Assembly (NCBI RefSeq): GCF_004664715.2
Contig: NC_051063.1
Coordinates: 118,224,629-118,288,628 of the forward strand
Reading direction: 5' to 3'
Source: Peromyscus leucopus
Taxonomy: Eukaryota > Chordata > Mammalia > Rodentia > Cricetidae
DNA length: 64,000 bases
Position 1 is the stretch's first letter. Every line of letters starts with the position of its first letter. The notes under the pieces were generated by a model. It saw only the letters and a program-made list of their open reading frames with translations. It was not told the origin of the DNA and made no database searches. Positions 49,815 through 63,344 of this stretch are shown here, piece after piece. The translations under genes and the position numbers were made by a program.

Positions 49815-50560
49815 AAATATAAACCACCCCTTATACATAACACATATTGGATACCATACAGGTCTATCAGAACATCAAGCACAAGGTAACAATGAAATTA
49901 ATGAAATATTGGTGTGAAATGTGCTTAGAAGCCTCAGGATTTTATAAAAAACACCATGTCAATAGTAAGGATTATAAAAATATTTTCCCATCATAGGCAG
50001 TAAGCCATGAAAATTAGAAGGAAATGTTCTAATTGTTCTTTGTAAAGCCAAACTCCACTACCTACAGGAAGTAAACCAAGATGATACTCAAAGAAATGAA
50101 ATTTGGCAAGTGGATGTGTTTCATTTTGCAGAGTTTTGGGAATTAAAATATGTATACCATACCATAGATACATATTCAGGATTCCAATGGGCAACTGCTT
50201 TGAGATCTGAAAAAGCTGATTCTGTAAAACAACATCTATTAGAAGTTAGGGCCATAATGAGGAAACCTACAAAAATTAAGACTGGCAATGCTATAGTATA
50301 TGTCTGTAGTAAACTGAAACAGTTTTTTTTTTTTTTTGCATAACACAACATGTAGCATATTACATGTATACCACACAATCCTACAGCACACCCAGTTGTA
50401 GAAAGATCTAATCAAACTCCAAAATGTATGTTCAATAAACAGAAAAGGGTAATAATGAACCCCAGAGATAGACTGCACAATGTTTTAAATTTTCTAAATG
50501 CTGATGAGAAAGGAATTACATCTTCAGAAAGACATCGGATATTTTAAAAAAAATGCTGAA
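49815..50560 (+). pseudogene. ERV integrase, plus-strand copy
   Basis: It keeps the first catalytic Asp in WQVDVFHF (about 50107-50130). The second is replaced by Gly (KTGNAIVY, about 50278-50300), and the Glu lies near the VERS motif at about 50395. A T-run at 50325-50337 and stops break it. The C-terminus at 50610-50700 aligns with 36690-36780 of the minus-strand ERV. Confidence 0.83.
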
Positions 50561-53335
50561 TATAATTAAAAGCTGTATTGGCTTCAGAATGCAAACCAAG
50601 ATATACGTTACATTGGTGAAGAGGTTTTGCTTTTGTTTCCATAGGAGAAGAAAAGCTATGGCTACCATCAAAATTGATAAAGATTATATTAAAACAAGAA
50701 AGACTTCTTTATTAGAAGAGGCAGGCAGTAGTTTACCAACCAGTGTGACCATCCAATCTGAACTAATTGATAAGACTAACAAATGCTTCTCATTTAATCA
50801 GATATAACTTGCCTAGTGGGAAACTCCCAAAAGTTAGTGTTGGGACAGAGTTTTGCTTTTGTCTTCCCAGGAGAATGAAGGCATCCAGCTAAGGAATCTG
50901 AAGACTACTAGACAAATGGGGCAACTGAAGAAAAAGAATAAATGAACTAGAAAAAAAAAATCTCAAGAAAAGGAGTAAATTGGCCTAATGGTATACCATA
51001 TTTCCCACAGGATAAAATATAAATCTTTCCAAATGTTTGTTTCTGCTGTTTTCTACAGACATTTAATGCAAATGGTGTTTTTGTAGTCCAAACTGAATAA
51101 AAAACTAAGCTGGCATTGGAATTTGAGCACGTCTATCTCCTCTAAAGCCAAGCATGCTTATAAGAGGAAAATCCAAAATCTGTCTCATGTCAGAAGTGCC
51201 AACTGATATGAGACAGAAGAAAAACCAATATTAAGGGACTATTCTGTTGCCACTAATCTCATGTTTGGTTTTATTTTGACTCTTTAACATTTTTATGTTA
51301 TAAATATTACCTTAAAATTTATAAAAATTATTATATATATATATACATATTAAACTTTTTTCATAATATTAATGGTAATATAGAGTACTAACTAATTTTA
51401 GAAAAAGGCTTCATCTAGCTTCTTGTACATGATTTCAAGTTTGAGTCTCTATTAAGGAATTAGGAGTTAAATTTTTTGTACTCTGCATGTAAATAACAAA
51501 CTGTGGTCCTTTAACCTCTTTGAGATCTGCTGCATATGCTATTTAAAATGCTTATGTTTTCTGCAATGAACCATGACCATGCCTAACAGCAACCTTTGAA
51601 GTCTCCAAAAGGATGATGGGGCCCCACAATGATGATTTCACTTAAATTTGCGGTAATGCCACTAAATTAGCAAACACCACTCAAAGATCAGCTTTGGACT
51701 ACAAACTGCTCGGGACAATTTCAGTGGCTAGCTAAGATGGTCCAGCCTCACAGACTACTCTAGCCAGGATTTGGGATAAGGCCTGCATTTTCCCATTATG
51801 CAGAGACTGAACAACAAATGATAAAGCTAGCTCTCCCATGAATTGACAATTATCCCATTTTTTCAGGGTCTCCTAAAAATGCCATTGCCCCCAGACAATA
51901 GGAAGTATTTTTAAGAACATGATGCCCACATTCCCAAGAGGTGGGATGGGTGGGCTTTGGTGATTCTGTGGGGTATAGATATTTGGTATTGTTTAGGGAG
52001 TTTGGTTACAAGTTGTTATAGGTAATGGTCAAGAAAAAAGCCAAACAAAGGAGGTTAGACTCAGGGATACCGTTCTGAAAAGAAAAAGGAGAGATAACAA
52101 CATAATCAGATAAAAGGGAAGATTATTGATCTACTTTAAACCAAAAAAGAAACTACTAGCCTTAAATATTTTACATTGGTATAGGTTTTTGTATATTCAT
52201 ACAATTTTGAGGTAATTTTTTTAGAACATACTGTACATCCATTCCTACTCTTGCTTTGGGTATTGTACCTATGCAGCTCATTTAAAAATGTAATGCAAAT
52301 TTCTAGTCCTTGAAAGTTATTATTACAAACTATTTAGGATAATAAAGAATTTCAGGTTAGTAGTTAGTCACCTATTACAGTCAGATGTGTATTCAGGTTA
52401 GGTATGTTTTCAAGGTCAAACAGAGATATATTTTAGATAGACAGGTAGTCTTCAAATACATCAGAGATATACAGAATATGGCACTTAAGATGTTTTGATA
52501 ATATAATGTTTTCTATGACAGTGAGACATGTCTGATCCTGGCAGCACCAATCTGCTTCAGAGAAGATGACTCTCATAAAAAAAATAAATAAAATAAAATA
52601 AAAACTCCATATGGAATTTACTTTTTTGTGGAAAAAGTTTGCTACTGAGGAAGAAACTGCCCTTGCCTCAATTGCTAACAGTTACTGTCCAAATTGGACA
52701 AGCAGGACACAAAAAAGTAACTGCTGCACTTTGCCAAGACAAAGTGGAACAGTCCTTCAAAAATCCTGCTTCACATAAAAGTCTTTCAGATATTCTAGGC
52801 CTGAAGGCTAAAGATGGATGTCCCAGTGTTACAAAGGAACCTTTTGCAACTATCCAAGCAGCCAGCTGTTTCTGTAATTTCTTAATTTTGGAAATTGTTT
52901 GCTCTGTACTTCCTATTTACTCAGGTAATATTATATCCTCCTCAGGTCTATAATGGACTTGAAGACTAGTTATAGTTATAGTTAGCTACAGTTATGGTTA
53001 TAGTTATAGTTATAGTTTTCCTTGCTACAAAATTCAGAAAAGGAACTCAAAGAATAAGTAGAAAGTGTGTAAGGTTGAGAGACATAGAAAGTTTTGAGTT
53101 GGTAATACAAGATAGGATAGAAAGTGAATTAGGTACAACACTTAGGACTCATCAAGACAGAATAGATAATGGAGCATTTTCTCTGAATTTGTTAAATGCA
53201 AATGGAAAAAGAACATTGTTAATGTTATGCCTGCCTGTATATACTTGTACATAGTTATTGTACTGATTGTATATAGTTTTTCTACGTTAGTTAAAACCTT
53301 TGCTTTTTATTTAGACAAAACGAGGAAAATAGTAT
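50561..53335 (+). repeat. ERV 3' region, copy 1
   Basis: Homologous in order to the 3' region of the minus-strand ERV (36230, 35900, 35600, 35120) and, from about 51800, to the second copy at 53530-54815. No envelope frame was recognised. It includes a short GTTATA-rich repeat at 52972-53020 and no gene. Confidence 0.7.
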
Positions 53336-53530
53336 GTTATATTTTCCTTAGAGCCAGAGGGCTGAGCTAGTCAGTAGCTGCCTTAAATTAACCACAGAAG
53401 TTTGGAGGACTGTAGACAGAGAGGAGACAGGAAGTAGTAAGGTGGAAGAAGTGACTTGTGGTTGCAACCTACTTCTTTGATCATTCAGGGTCTTACCCAG
53501 CTATTACTCTCAATTTTTGATTGCTAAAAA
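53336..53530 (+). repeat. possible LTR remnant between ERV copies
   Basis: It begins TGTTATATTTTCCTTAGAG directly after a purine-rich tract and separates copy 1 from copy 2 of the 3' region. It resembles an LTR by position only; no matching partner LTR was found. Confidence 0.4.
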
Positions 53531-54817
53531 TTAATTAGGTAAATACTTCGTAAAAATAAACCAACAAAAACTACAAGACAGGTTATGTGTATACTGGTGC
53601 CTCTACATGGGAATAATTTTGAGACTGGACAATCTATGTTATAATTAGTTTTCCCAGAACATGAAAATTGTATCAATTTTCTCATGGTCTCCTGGAGATG
53701 TTTTATAATAGGAAACAGTCTACAGAACACAGTCCCCACAATCCCAAGATGTGGAGTGGGTGCTTTTAGGTCATTTGGTGGTTTATGTGGTTTTTAATCA
53801 TTTTGGGGAGATATAGGAATATAGGAAAAAAAAACAACTATTAACCTCAAATATTTCATATTGGTATGGATTTTGGTATATTAATACAAATGTAGAGCTA
53901 TTTTTGTCGTACTGCATGTATGTTTCTACTCTTATTTGGGGTATTGTACCTATTCAGTTCATTTAAAATTCTAATACATAATTAAGAAATTCAGGTTAGT
54001 AGTTAGTCATCTATAATAATCACACTTGTAATCATATTAGGTACATATTTTAGGTCACACAGGTATATTTTCGGTAGATAGGTCATTTTCAAACACTTCA
54101 GAGACCTATAGAATATGGCATTTCAGACGTTTAATAACCTGAGGTTTTCCGGAGAGTGAGACACATCTGCTCTTGGCAGCACCAATTTACTTCAGAGAAG
54201 ATGATGGGCATTGAAGAAATTACATATGGAACTTGCTGTAATCGTAGCAAAGTTAGCCACTGGGCAAAGAAACTGCCTTTGCCTTGACTGCTGACAGTGT
54301 GCTGAACAAACTGGACAACCAGGACACAAAGGAAAAAGACTGCCAAACTTTACCAAAAACAAGGTGGGACAGTTCCACAAAATTCCTGCTTCATAAAATT
54401 GTCTGCCAGATATTCTAGGCCTATGGGCCAAAGATTGATGCCCCATTGTTGCAAAGGAAACTTGGGTGATATTCCAGGCAGCCAGATGTCTCTGTTGTTT
54501 CTATCACTTTGGAAGTGTCTTGTACTGCACTTCTTGTTTACTCAGGGAAATACTGTATCCTTCTGGGGTCTTTGATGGAAGTGAAGACCAGATAGTTACA
54601 TTTACAGTTTTCGTTAGTTATGACAGAAGGTAAATTAGGTTAAAAACTTTGGACACAAAAGGATAGAATAAATAATGAATTTTTCTCTGAACATGACAAA
54701 TACAAATGGCTTGTATGTTGTAAATGTAATTACTTGATAATTGTTCTTACTATATTTATTCTTACAATTTAAAAATTAAAACCTTTATTTTTACTTAGAC
54801 AAAATGTAGAAATATTT
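53531..54817 (+). repeat. ERV 3' region, copy 2 (tandem)
   Basis: Aligns with 51860-53310 at an offset of about 1.6 kb: CTTAAATATTTTACATTGGTATAGG / CTCAAATATTTCATATTGGTATGG, TTGGGTATTGTACCTAT, CTGGCAGCACCAATCTGCTTCAGAGAAGATGA / CTTGGCAGCACCAATTTACTTCAGAGAAGATGA. Diverged and without coding capacity. Confidence 0.8.
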
Positions 54818-55395
54818 TGGAATATTACTTTAACTTTGTAATGATGTGTTGTATTTGTTTATGTTCATTCATTTAATTGTATAAAAATGTGTTGCTGTTT
54901 TACCTTGCTTGCATAAGGTACCTGATTTGTCTAATAAGAAGTTGAACGGCCAATATCTATGCAGTAGAAGGATAGTTGGGGCTGGTGGGCAGAAAGAATA
55001 AAAATAGGAGAAAAAATTTGGGCTTAAGATGAGGGAGAAAAGAATGGGGGAGAAAGAGACCAAGATGCCCTGGTCCAGCCAGCCAGTCAGCTGTCAGCCA
55101 GCCAGACACAGAGGAAACAGTGAAAGTAGGATGTACAAAATGGAAGAAAGAAAAAAGTCTCTGAAGCAAAATGTAGACGAAGAGAAACAGGTTAAAAAAA
55201 TTATAAGAGCTAAAAAGTGGTAAGAATAAGTTAAGGCTGAGAATTCAGAATCAATAGTAAGTCTCCATATCATGATTTGGGAGTTGGTTGGTGGCCCAAG
55301 AGAAAGCCTGTTACAAATATGTTCCTTGGTCACTATCCACTTTTTTTTTGATACATGATCACTCTTTGAACTTGAAGTCTTGTGCTTCATCTAAG
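54818..55395 (+). repeat. rodent ERV LTR
   Basis: It starts TGGAATATTACTTTAACTTTG just after the copy-2 polypurine-like tract (TTAGACAAAATGTAGAAAT) and contains GTTGAACGGCCAATATC, a CCAAT box, with GAATAAAAATAGGAG below it as a TATA-like element. Recognised as a common muroid LTR type; name uncertain. The right edge is approximate. The ORFs within it (for example 55029-55223 and 55094-55390) are not genes. Confidence 0.7.
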
Positions 55396-58069
55396 CTGTG
55401 CAGCAAGAAAATTCCAAGATTTTGTCATTCTCTGCCTCACCAGAACAGATTTTGAGATCCATTTTAGGGTACCTGTCATTTTAAGTTTTAAACTTTATGT
55501 TTTGGTCCTCTAGTTTCTCCTCTTAAACAAAACTTACAATCCTTTCAGATATGTACACTTCCATTGCCCATGCCACATTGTGTTGTCAGGGATTTTTTAG
55601 CACATTAAATACATTTTGTGCATCAAATATACTCTTGCATATTTGGCCATTCATCTGTTCATGGTTTATTCACTAATGGCCACACCAATACGTAAAATTG
55701 ATTCTCCATCTTCTTGTAGCTATCAATTAGCAAAAGTTCTACTGTGTTTGTGCCAAGTTCCCTTTCATGCAGGGGTTTTGTATTCCTAAAGCTTATACAT
55801 GTCTTGTGCATTCTTGGAAAACTACTGGGAGTTTAAATGTACCATACCATTTCGTGATCAGATAACAGTTTCACTGTAGTCAGTTTCTGACTCTGGCTCT
55901 GATATAGTTATTCAAAACTGAGAGATCTGAAGTCTCATTCTTTGTACCTTGACTGGTTTGGGTTCACTGTATTAATCACCAACTGAAGCATAAAGAAACT
56001 TCTATCAGTACCTGGTTATTGCATGTATTCTAGTGAGACAAACTCAGCACTCCAAGCTTGTGCTGTGGTCATTTTAATGGATGAGCCATTCTCCCAGCCA
56101 TGATGAATAATTTTATTAGGAATTTTTGCTCATCTTTGCATTTACTATGAAAGGCAGCATGGCCCAGTAAGGGTTAAATTTAACTTGGCCTAATCCTATC
56201 TGTTAATGTATGAACATCTCTGTACTAATGGTCCACATACTTAAAGAAATTAAAGCCAATGTTTGCTTATGTTCATCCTATTAAGCTTTTTTTCTTACAC
56301 AACTATCACCTTGCTCTCAGGCTAGCCTACTTACAAGCCTTGTTCTAACTTTACAAATCCACAGCATATACATTCATTTCAGGGGTGAATATACTTTAGT
56401 TCTTAACAGCTAAATGCTTGAACTAGAATGGAGATTGTTTAGACTTAGAAGGATGATGCTGCCCATGAAGTGTTTCAATTATAAGCTTGAGGACCTGAGT
56501 TTGACACTGAGGTTGGCACATATTAGTTATCCAAGTTCTGTGGAGAACTAAACAGGAAAAATCCCTAATTGCAGTGACTAGCTGCTCTAATCAAATCAGT
56601 GATGTATACATTCAGTGAAAGACCTCATTTATAAATAAATCTATAGATTTACTGGGGAATATAACACATATTGCTATCTAATTCTATCACGAGTGTGTAA
56701 ACAGACATGTATACAGGAATGTACAGAATAGATACTTTTACAACAGGTTATCTTGCAAAATAAAAACCAATTAAAGTAATCCTTTACTTTAATAATAACC
56801 AATACAGTCACTCATAATTTAGTTATTCTCACAAAGCTGACTGTTAAAATATGTTGCAATAAGGTAAATACCCATGGATAACTAATCCAACTCCCTTCTT
56901 TTTTAAATTTATTTCCTCATGCCAATTCCTTTCTGTAAGTGTACAAGCTCTTTTACTTCTCTAACCACCATCTGTATTTTATCAGAATTTGGAAAACTTT
57001 GCACAGGTCTCCAAAATCTTATCACTAAGTTGATGCTATTTTTGGTCTGATATTCTCAAATATATCTGACATTTTATATAATGTGCATAAATAATTATGT
57101 ATTGTCATCATTTGGGAAAGTCATGTATTTTTAGCAAAGACTAGCTTTGGTATTAAAATATTAGTATTTTTGAACACTCTGGTTTTGAGTTAATGTGTCA
57201 TACTTTATCTCATGTAAATGGATTGTGATATCAGTTTTCTCTCTACCATACTAAAATGTTTACAATAAAGTGGAGTCTATCTTTGCAAACCTACTGAAAG
57301 GGTCAGACTCACATTGTAGTGATTTGCTGGTGAAAGATGTGTTAGAATTCCCATAATCTTTAAACGAATTCATAATAACTATAAGAAAATTTCCTTGCCC
57401 TTAGTGAAATAATTCCAACATATCACTCATGGATTATCAGAAGACATAGAAGGTATTTGAAGAAGTTGAACTTTGGACATCAGGTTATTAAAAAGTGGGA
57501 AGAAGAGTGGCACCTACTGTAAGTCAACCATTTAAGGACCTTGTATTTTTCCTCCAATATCAATGTAGATTTATGACTTTGGAGATTTAGGATCTACTGA
57601 ATACTAGAGAGCACAGTACTGTGAAATGTGTTTAAGAATATACACATCCTTTAAACACACAGAACTTTATTGAAAAACCAAGGTCATTGTAGTGATCAAT
57701 GTTGACTGTCACCTGAATGGGTGTTAAAATAAATACAATTAAAAACATCTCTGAGATTATCTATTAGGAATTATGTAGATTTTTGTCAAATTTTGGTTTG
57801 AATGATTTAGGTGTTTTTATTGGTTGGGTTCCTCTACAGAATGAAATGGCAACCATGAGCTAAGCTACAGCATTCCTCAGTCTTTTTCCTGCCAAACAGA
57901 TCCTGTCACTTGACTTCCCAATGATAAGAGACCAAATCTTCAAGCTATGAGAAACAATAATCACCTCCTTGCTTGAGTTGACTCTGCTGGATAATTTCTC
58001 ATAGCATTGAGAACAATAACTAAGTCAGTCACTGTTGAGGATTGGTTACTTGGAAGAATTTTTTCTTAA
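55396..58069. other. gene-free region
   Basis: AT-rich without a recognisable gene. About 56430-56640 has a SINE-like order (GAGGACCTGAGTTTGACACTGAGG, CAGTGACTAGCTGCTC), suggesting an old B3-type SINE. About 57830-58050 resembles the 3' end of the 32170-33075 repeat. Both are weak. Confidence 0.4.
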
Positions 58070-58480
58070 TATTTTTTTTTAAATTTTATTGATTCTTTGT
58101 GAATTTTACATCATGCATTATGATCCCTTTAATCTCCAATTTGCTTGCATCTGCCCTCTGCCCTTGCAACCTATCCCCAAAATCAAAACGAAGTTAAAAA
58201 GAAAATCCCAAACCAAACAAAACAAAGAAACAAAACAAAAATAAAATAGAGAAGAATCCTGTAATGGAAGCTGTAGTGTGGCCCGTTGAGACACATAGTT
58301 TACCCTTTAGTCCATTCCTGTTTACTTGAAAGTGTCCATTGTCATTAGTCATTGGTCTGGCTTGAGACCTCTGATTTCTGCTATCCCACTTATAAGGGAC
58401 TCTTGCTGAGGCTCCTCATGGATGTAATGCTATTGTTCTATTATTATTTTATTTATTGAAACTGAGATACCTTGTGCACA
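58070..58480 (-). mobile_element. LINE-1 3'UTR, old subfamily, inverted
   Basis: A T-rich start is followed by TTTTATTGATTCTTTGTGAATTTTACATCATG, ATCTCCAATTTGCTTGCATCTGCCC and TCTGGCTTGAGACCTCTGATTTCTGC, the antisense pattern of older rodent LINE-1 3' ends. Confidence 0.65.
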
Positions 58481-59049
58481 TGTTGATTGAAAACACTAAA
58501 TATCAATTTCTATATAATTTTTTTTGAAGAAAATTCATGAATAGTCACATATATTATTAAAATAGAACAGATAAAGTTTACTTTTGTCATTGCACCAAAA
58601 CTAGTACACATACTACAAGCTTTAGTTGTTATAGTTTCATCTCATTTTGTTCTAAAATTTTCATTATTTAAATCTTAAATCTTAGGGTAATCATGTTTAA
58701 AAGGGGATAACATGAAGCAATAATACCTAGTGAAATGGCATCATTGGTCTCACCACATACTCTGGATTTCCTTCTCAGTTCTCTAATTTGTTATTATCAT
58801 CCTGATGATCTTGTTGCTGAGATTGTGTAACTGGGTCACATAGCCAAGAAAAAGTTAATGATAACAGAACTTTCAGGCTTCAACATTTCAGCCATGTAAA
58901 ACTATTTTTTTCAAATAGTTTTCATAAGAACATATATTTCACTATATGTTCATTCAAAATTGTCTAAACAACACTATTTGTGCACCAAGCCTGAGTAATC
59001 CCTGTTCTTATCTTTCACTGTGATTATTCAGTCTACCTTCTGTTTTTTC

Positions 59050-62000
59050 TTCTATACAGTGAACCAGTAAAAGATCTACCAGAAAACTAGCCACAACCTA
59101 TGCCATTAACAACATCTACAAGCTGCTACAGTGACACTTAAAGCTAACAAGAGATCTTAGACTGATACCAATTCTATTCCTGACAATCAAAACACCATTA
59201 AATAATATTAAATAAACAGTGAATAGCAAAAATACAGGGTCCTAGTCAAGAACTTTTCAATTTAGAGTATCTTGAAACAGAGCTCCAAATACTCACTCAA
59301 CACAAAACAGACAAAATTTTGATGCATAGAAACAGAACTAGCAACTTACTTCAGATTCTTAGTTCCCATTACTAATACATAAGTGTGAAAATGTAAGTAA
59401 TGCATCTCCAATTATACTGTCATATTATTACTTAGAAGAAAGGTTATTATTTAACATAAAAGAAAATGATTTCAAAGATGCAATTCTAAGCATGATCAAT
59501 GAACTCAAAGTCAATATGAATGAGTAAAAAAAATGAAGACCATAAGAACACAAATAGTAGAAATAATTAACGAAAATAATTTAATATTGGAAATACAGAA
59601 TTTTAAAAGATATATTTTCTCTGTGGAAAAGACCCAAATGAAATAAAACAAAATGAAAATTGAATGAATTCAAACAAAATATTTAGGGGAAAGCTTCATA
59701 AATAGATAAAATGAAGTATAAGTGTACCCATCTGGTCGTTAAGATGAGGGAGTAAAGAATAAGATGACATCAAACAAAATGTGAAATTATCATAAATGAA
59801 ACATAGAACCCAGAATGGATCATGTAGGAATGCTGAGTCACTATAAAGTTTCCAAATGTATGAATAATGGGTGAAGAATTAGGATAACAGACCTATGTCT
59901 AAGGCACAGAGAATATGACCAGCAAAATCAAGAAGCATGCACAACACCAAATAAATAGAACTAGAAAATAAACTTACTATGCCATACAAAATGTACACAA
60001 CAAACAAAAAATGTTGAAAATAGAAGAGAAAGTCAAATTCACATGAAAACAGACACATGTGAGTTACAGTGTATTTTTCTTTTTTTTTTCTTAAGATATT
60101 TTTCTTTCCTTTTATATACCAACCACAGAATCCCCTGTCGACCCTCCTCTTGCCCCCCAGCCTCCCCCCCAAACTACCACCCATTCCCACATCCTCCAAG
60201 GCAAGGTCTCCCATGGGGAGTCAGCAGAGCCTGGTACATTCAGTTGAGGCAGGTCAAAGCCCTCTTTCCTGCACCAAGGAAGCACAAAGTATCTCACCAT
60301 AGGCTCTAGGCTCCAAAAGCTGGCTCATACACTCCTTTTCAAAGAAGACCATGAAAAGCAAAACAAATTGTCATGAATTGTTCAAATTATGAAAGACCAG
60401 CCATGCTAGCCCCGAGTACAATACTCAACAAAACTATTATTCATAATTAAAGAAGAATGGTTCATTTACAAGATAAAAATAATTTAAAAAATTTATGACT
60501 ACTAAACCAGCTCCAAAGAAATAACTGGAATGCATATGCAGACATGAATTGAAAGCTAATTAAAAGTCAAACATGTCCATCATGTCACAAAGAAAAAATG
60601 AGCAGTTCCAGAGCCTGAATCAAAAGATATCTAAGAGAACACTCAAAACACAAGGAAAGGACACAAATATGTTTTAATATTTGCAATTATCTGTAAAAAT
60701 GTAATGCTCTGAACTCAGCAATGAAGAGATACAGTTTAGTACAACTGGCTTAGAATAAACTTTCCATCTTTTTCCTGGCTCTAAGAAATATACCTAACAA
60801 CCAATGGCAGACACCCTAGGGTAAAAGGTGAAAATAAGGAGTCTCTGCAAAATGGAATCAAGGAACAAGCAGGTGGAGCTAGTTTAGTATCTGACAAAAT
60901 TCATTTAAAATCAAATCCAATCAGAACACATAAATAAGGAGCCTCTATACACATTGCAGAAAAACACTGTAGCAGGATATTACAGCAATAATCATACATG
61001 GACTGCCAAATACAAGAGCGCTCAATTTTACAAAAGGAATACTGCTCGATGAATAGTATGGGATTGACACCCACACAATGATAGTGAGTGTTTTCACTAG
61101 CCCACTCTTAATATCAGGTAGCCCATTTGGGAAAAAGAAGCTATTGAAATCAGGAAGTTAAAATATAAATCAAATGTACCTAATAGTCATCTATAGAATA
61201 TGACACCTTAACACTAAATAATACTCATCCTTTCCCAATGGCCCATGGATTTTCTATAAAGTAGAACACAGACCAGAAAGCAATCCCAAAAAAGTATGAA
61301 AATTAAAAAGTACACACTTCTCTATATGATTATTAATAAAAATGAAAGATAGAAACCACACAAACTCATAAAAGTTTCAAAAAATGATTAGTGAAGCAAA
61401 TCCGAATTAAGGATGATATCAATAAGGAATTTTAAAATTCCTGGGATTGAATGAAAATCAAAAAACATGTCAAAATTACAGGACACAAATAAAACAGACA
61501 TAAGAAACAAGTTTATAACAACCATGTGCCTATGCCAAAAATTGGTCTCAAAATAATGACTTAATAATACACCTGAAGATATTAGGAAACAGGAAAAATA
61601 AAATAGAAAGAGTTAATTAAAAATAAGGCTGGAATTAATGGAATACAAATAAAGGAAAATGCTTCCGAAAAACTGAGAATTAATAATTAGGTTTTTTTTT
61701 GCAGATTGATAAGATTAAAAACAGTAGCAAAACTGATGAAAAGGAAGAGAGGAATTGAGTTGATTAAAGTGTAGATGAAAAGTGAAACACTGCTGAAGGA
61801 ATTCTGAGAAACATCAGAACATTCTTTAAAAACTGAGTTCCCAAAAGATGAAGTATAAGTAAGTACTGTAGAACATTTAAAAATAATTAACAGCTTTTGC
61901 CATCAAGGACATTTCAACGAAACTTGTTTCAAGATTTCTTCTTATGCCAAGATCAATAAAACAAATGACAGTATATACTGTTGAGGATGTAGGGAAAGGG

Positions 62001-62560
62001 GAACACTTATTTATTTAGGATGGAAGTGAAAACAACTGCAGCTATTATTGGAATCAGGGTAGAGGTTCCACTTGAGTTAAAATAATCTACCTCAAAATTC
62101 AACTGTTCGTATTTGGTCATATATCTGATGTAATCTCAACTCTACTACAGAAATATGTTACCACCCATTTTCTGTCATGCTCATAATAGCCAGAAATTGG
62201 AAACATTCCTGATGCCCATCATTGTGTGAATAGTGTAAAAATGTGGTACATGTACACATGGAGTACACCTCAACTGAAAAAAAAGGAAATCATAACATTC
62301 TCAGGTAAACAGATGGTACTAGAAAAAAAATCATCCTGTGTAAGGTAACCTATACCTCATAAGATAAAAATGATATGTATTAACATATATGCAAATGTTA
62401 GGTGTTAAACTTTAGATATATGAGTTTTTAAATGAATGAGTACAAAATCAAGGAGGTAGTAATGGATCCAGGGTAAGGAGGAGACATTCCAAGGAGAGAA
62501 AATAGAATTTAATCTTATAAAGACATAAAGGAACAACTAGAGTAGGAGAATTAAAAGTGG
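59050..62560 (+). mobile_element. old LINE-1, internally deleted
   Basis: The order follows LINE-1: ORF1-like sequence (59430-60060 and 60350-60640), then ORF2 at 60780-61250 (AGGGTAAAAGGTGAAAATAAGGA, GGAACAAGCAGGTGGAGCTAG, TACAAGAGCGCTCAATTTTACAAAAG), then the ORF2 end at 62150-62400 (TCATAATAGCCAGAAATTGGAAAC, ATGGAGTACACCTCAACTGAA). Only about 3.5 kb covers what should be 6 kb or more, so large parts are lost. No frame survives. The fragment at 60083-60345 is a separate insertion. Confidence 0.65.
60083..60345 (-). mobile_element. LINE-1 3'UTR fragment, inverted, inside old LINE-1
   Basis: A T-rich run at 60078-60116 (A-tail complement) is followed by CTCTTGCCCCCCAGCC, CATGGGGAGTCAGCAGAGCCTGGTACATTCAGTTGAGGCAGG and CATAGGCTCTAGGCTCC. 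It is the least decayed of the three such fragments. The ORFs here are not genes. Confidence 0.8.
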
Positions 62561-63325
62561 ATGGGAATAGGGCAACAAAGTGAGGAGTTATATGAAGAGA
62601 GACAAGCTCTTAAATATATAAAGACATGGAAATATTCAACACATAATGGGTGAAACAATACTCTTTTCTAGATATCATATAATACTAAGTCAAATTTCCA
62701 TTGCCAGGATTGTGCTATATCTTGTCTAGTCAATGGAACAGAAGACATATACAGCCTTCCACATATCATAGACTATTTTAAAGCCTATTTTTTACTTCTC
62801 ACATTCTCATAGTAAGATTATTTTTCTGAAGACATATTTCACTGATATCATTGAACAAGGAGAAAAATAGCTAGTACCAAACTAGAAGCTTCAATCCTAT
62901 AGACCAGAATCCATGGTTCTTGAGTAAATTCTACATACTAAATAATCATCAACATCATTGAGACCTGCCTGAAAAATGTAATAGTGCAAGAATGATACAA
63001 ATGTTATGGAAATGAACAACCATCCTTACAAATAGATTTTAAGGCCCATACTATGAGATAACACAAGTAATCAGCCCTAAAATCACTTTCCCAAAAGCTT
63101 CCCTTCAAGTCTCAGGGATCAGGGCAGATCATAATAAAGAAAGATTATAAAAAGCAGTTGTAGATGATGTCAAGGAAAGAGGTTCTTTAAGACACAACAG
63201 AGTCTATAAGCATATGAACTCACAGTCTATGACAACATGCAGAAACCAGCACAGGTCCAAACCTGAGAAAATCCAGGCAATGAAAAGTGCAAGTGGATAC
63301 AATGTACCCCCAATAACTAAGCAGA
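62561..63325. other. gene-free region
   Basis: A-rich intergenic sequence; nothing recognised. Confidence 0.4.
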
Positions 63326-63344
63326 TATTTGATAAGTACTGGGA

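Larger units (their letters stand above)
47400..53335 (+). mobile_element. plus-strand class II ERV (protease to 3' region)
   Basis: The same family as the minus-strand ERV, in opposite orientation. Protease starts at 47400, RT runs from about 47770 to 48700, RNase H from about 49040, and integrase from about 49815 to 50560. Then comes a 3' region homologous to 34600-36790 read in reverse. gag and the 5' LTR are missing on this side. Stops are frequent. A palindromic LTR element splits RNase H. AGACAAAACGAGGAAAATAG at 53312-53331 looks like a polypurine tract just before the next LTR-like sequence. Confidence 0.85.
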
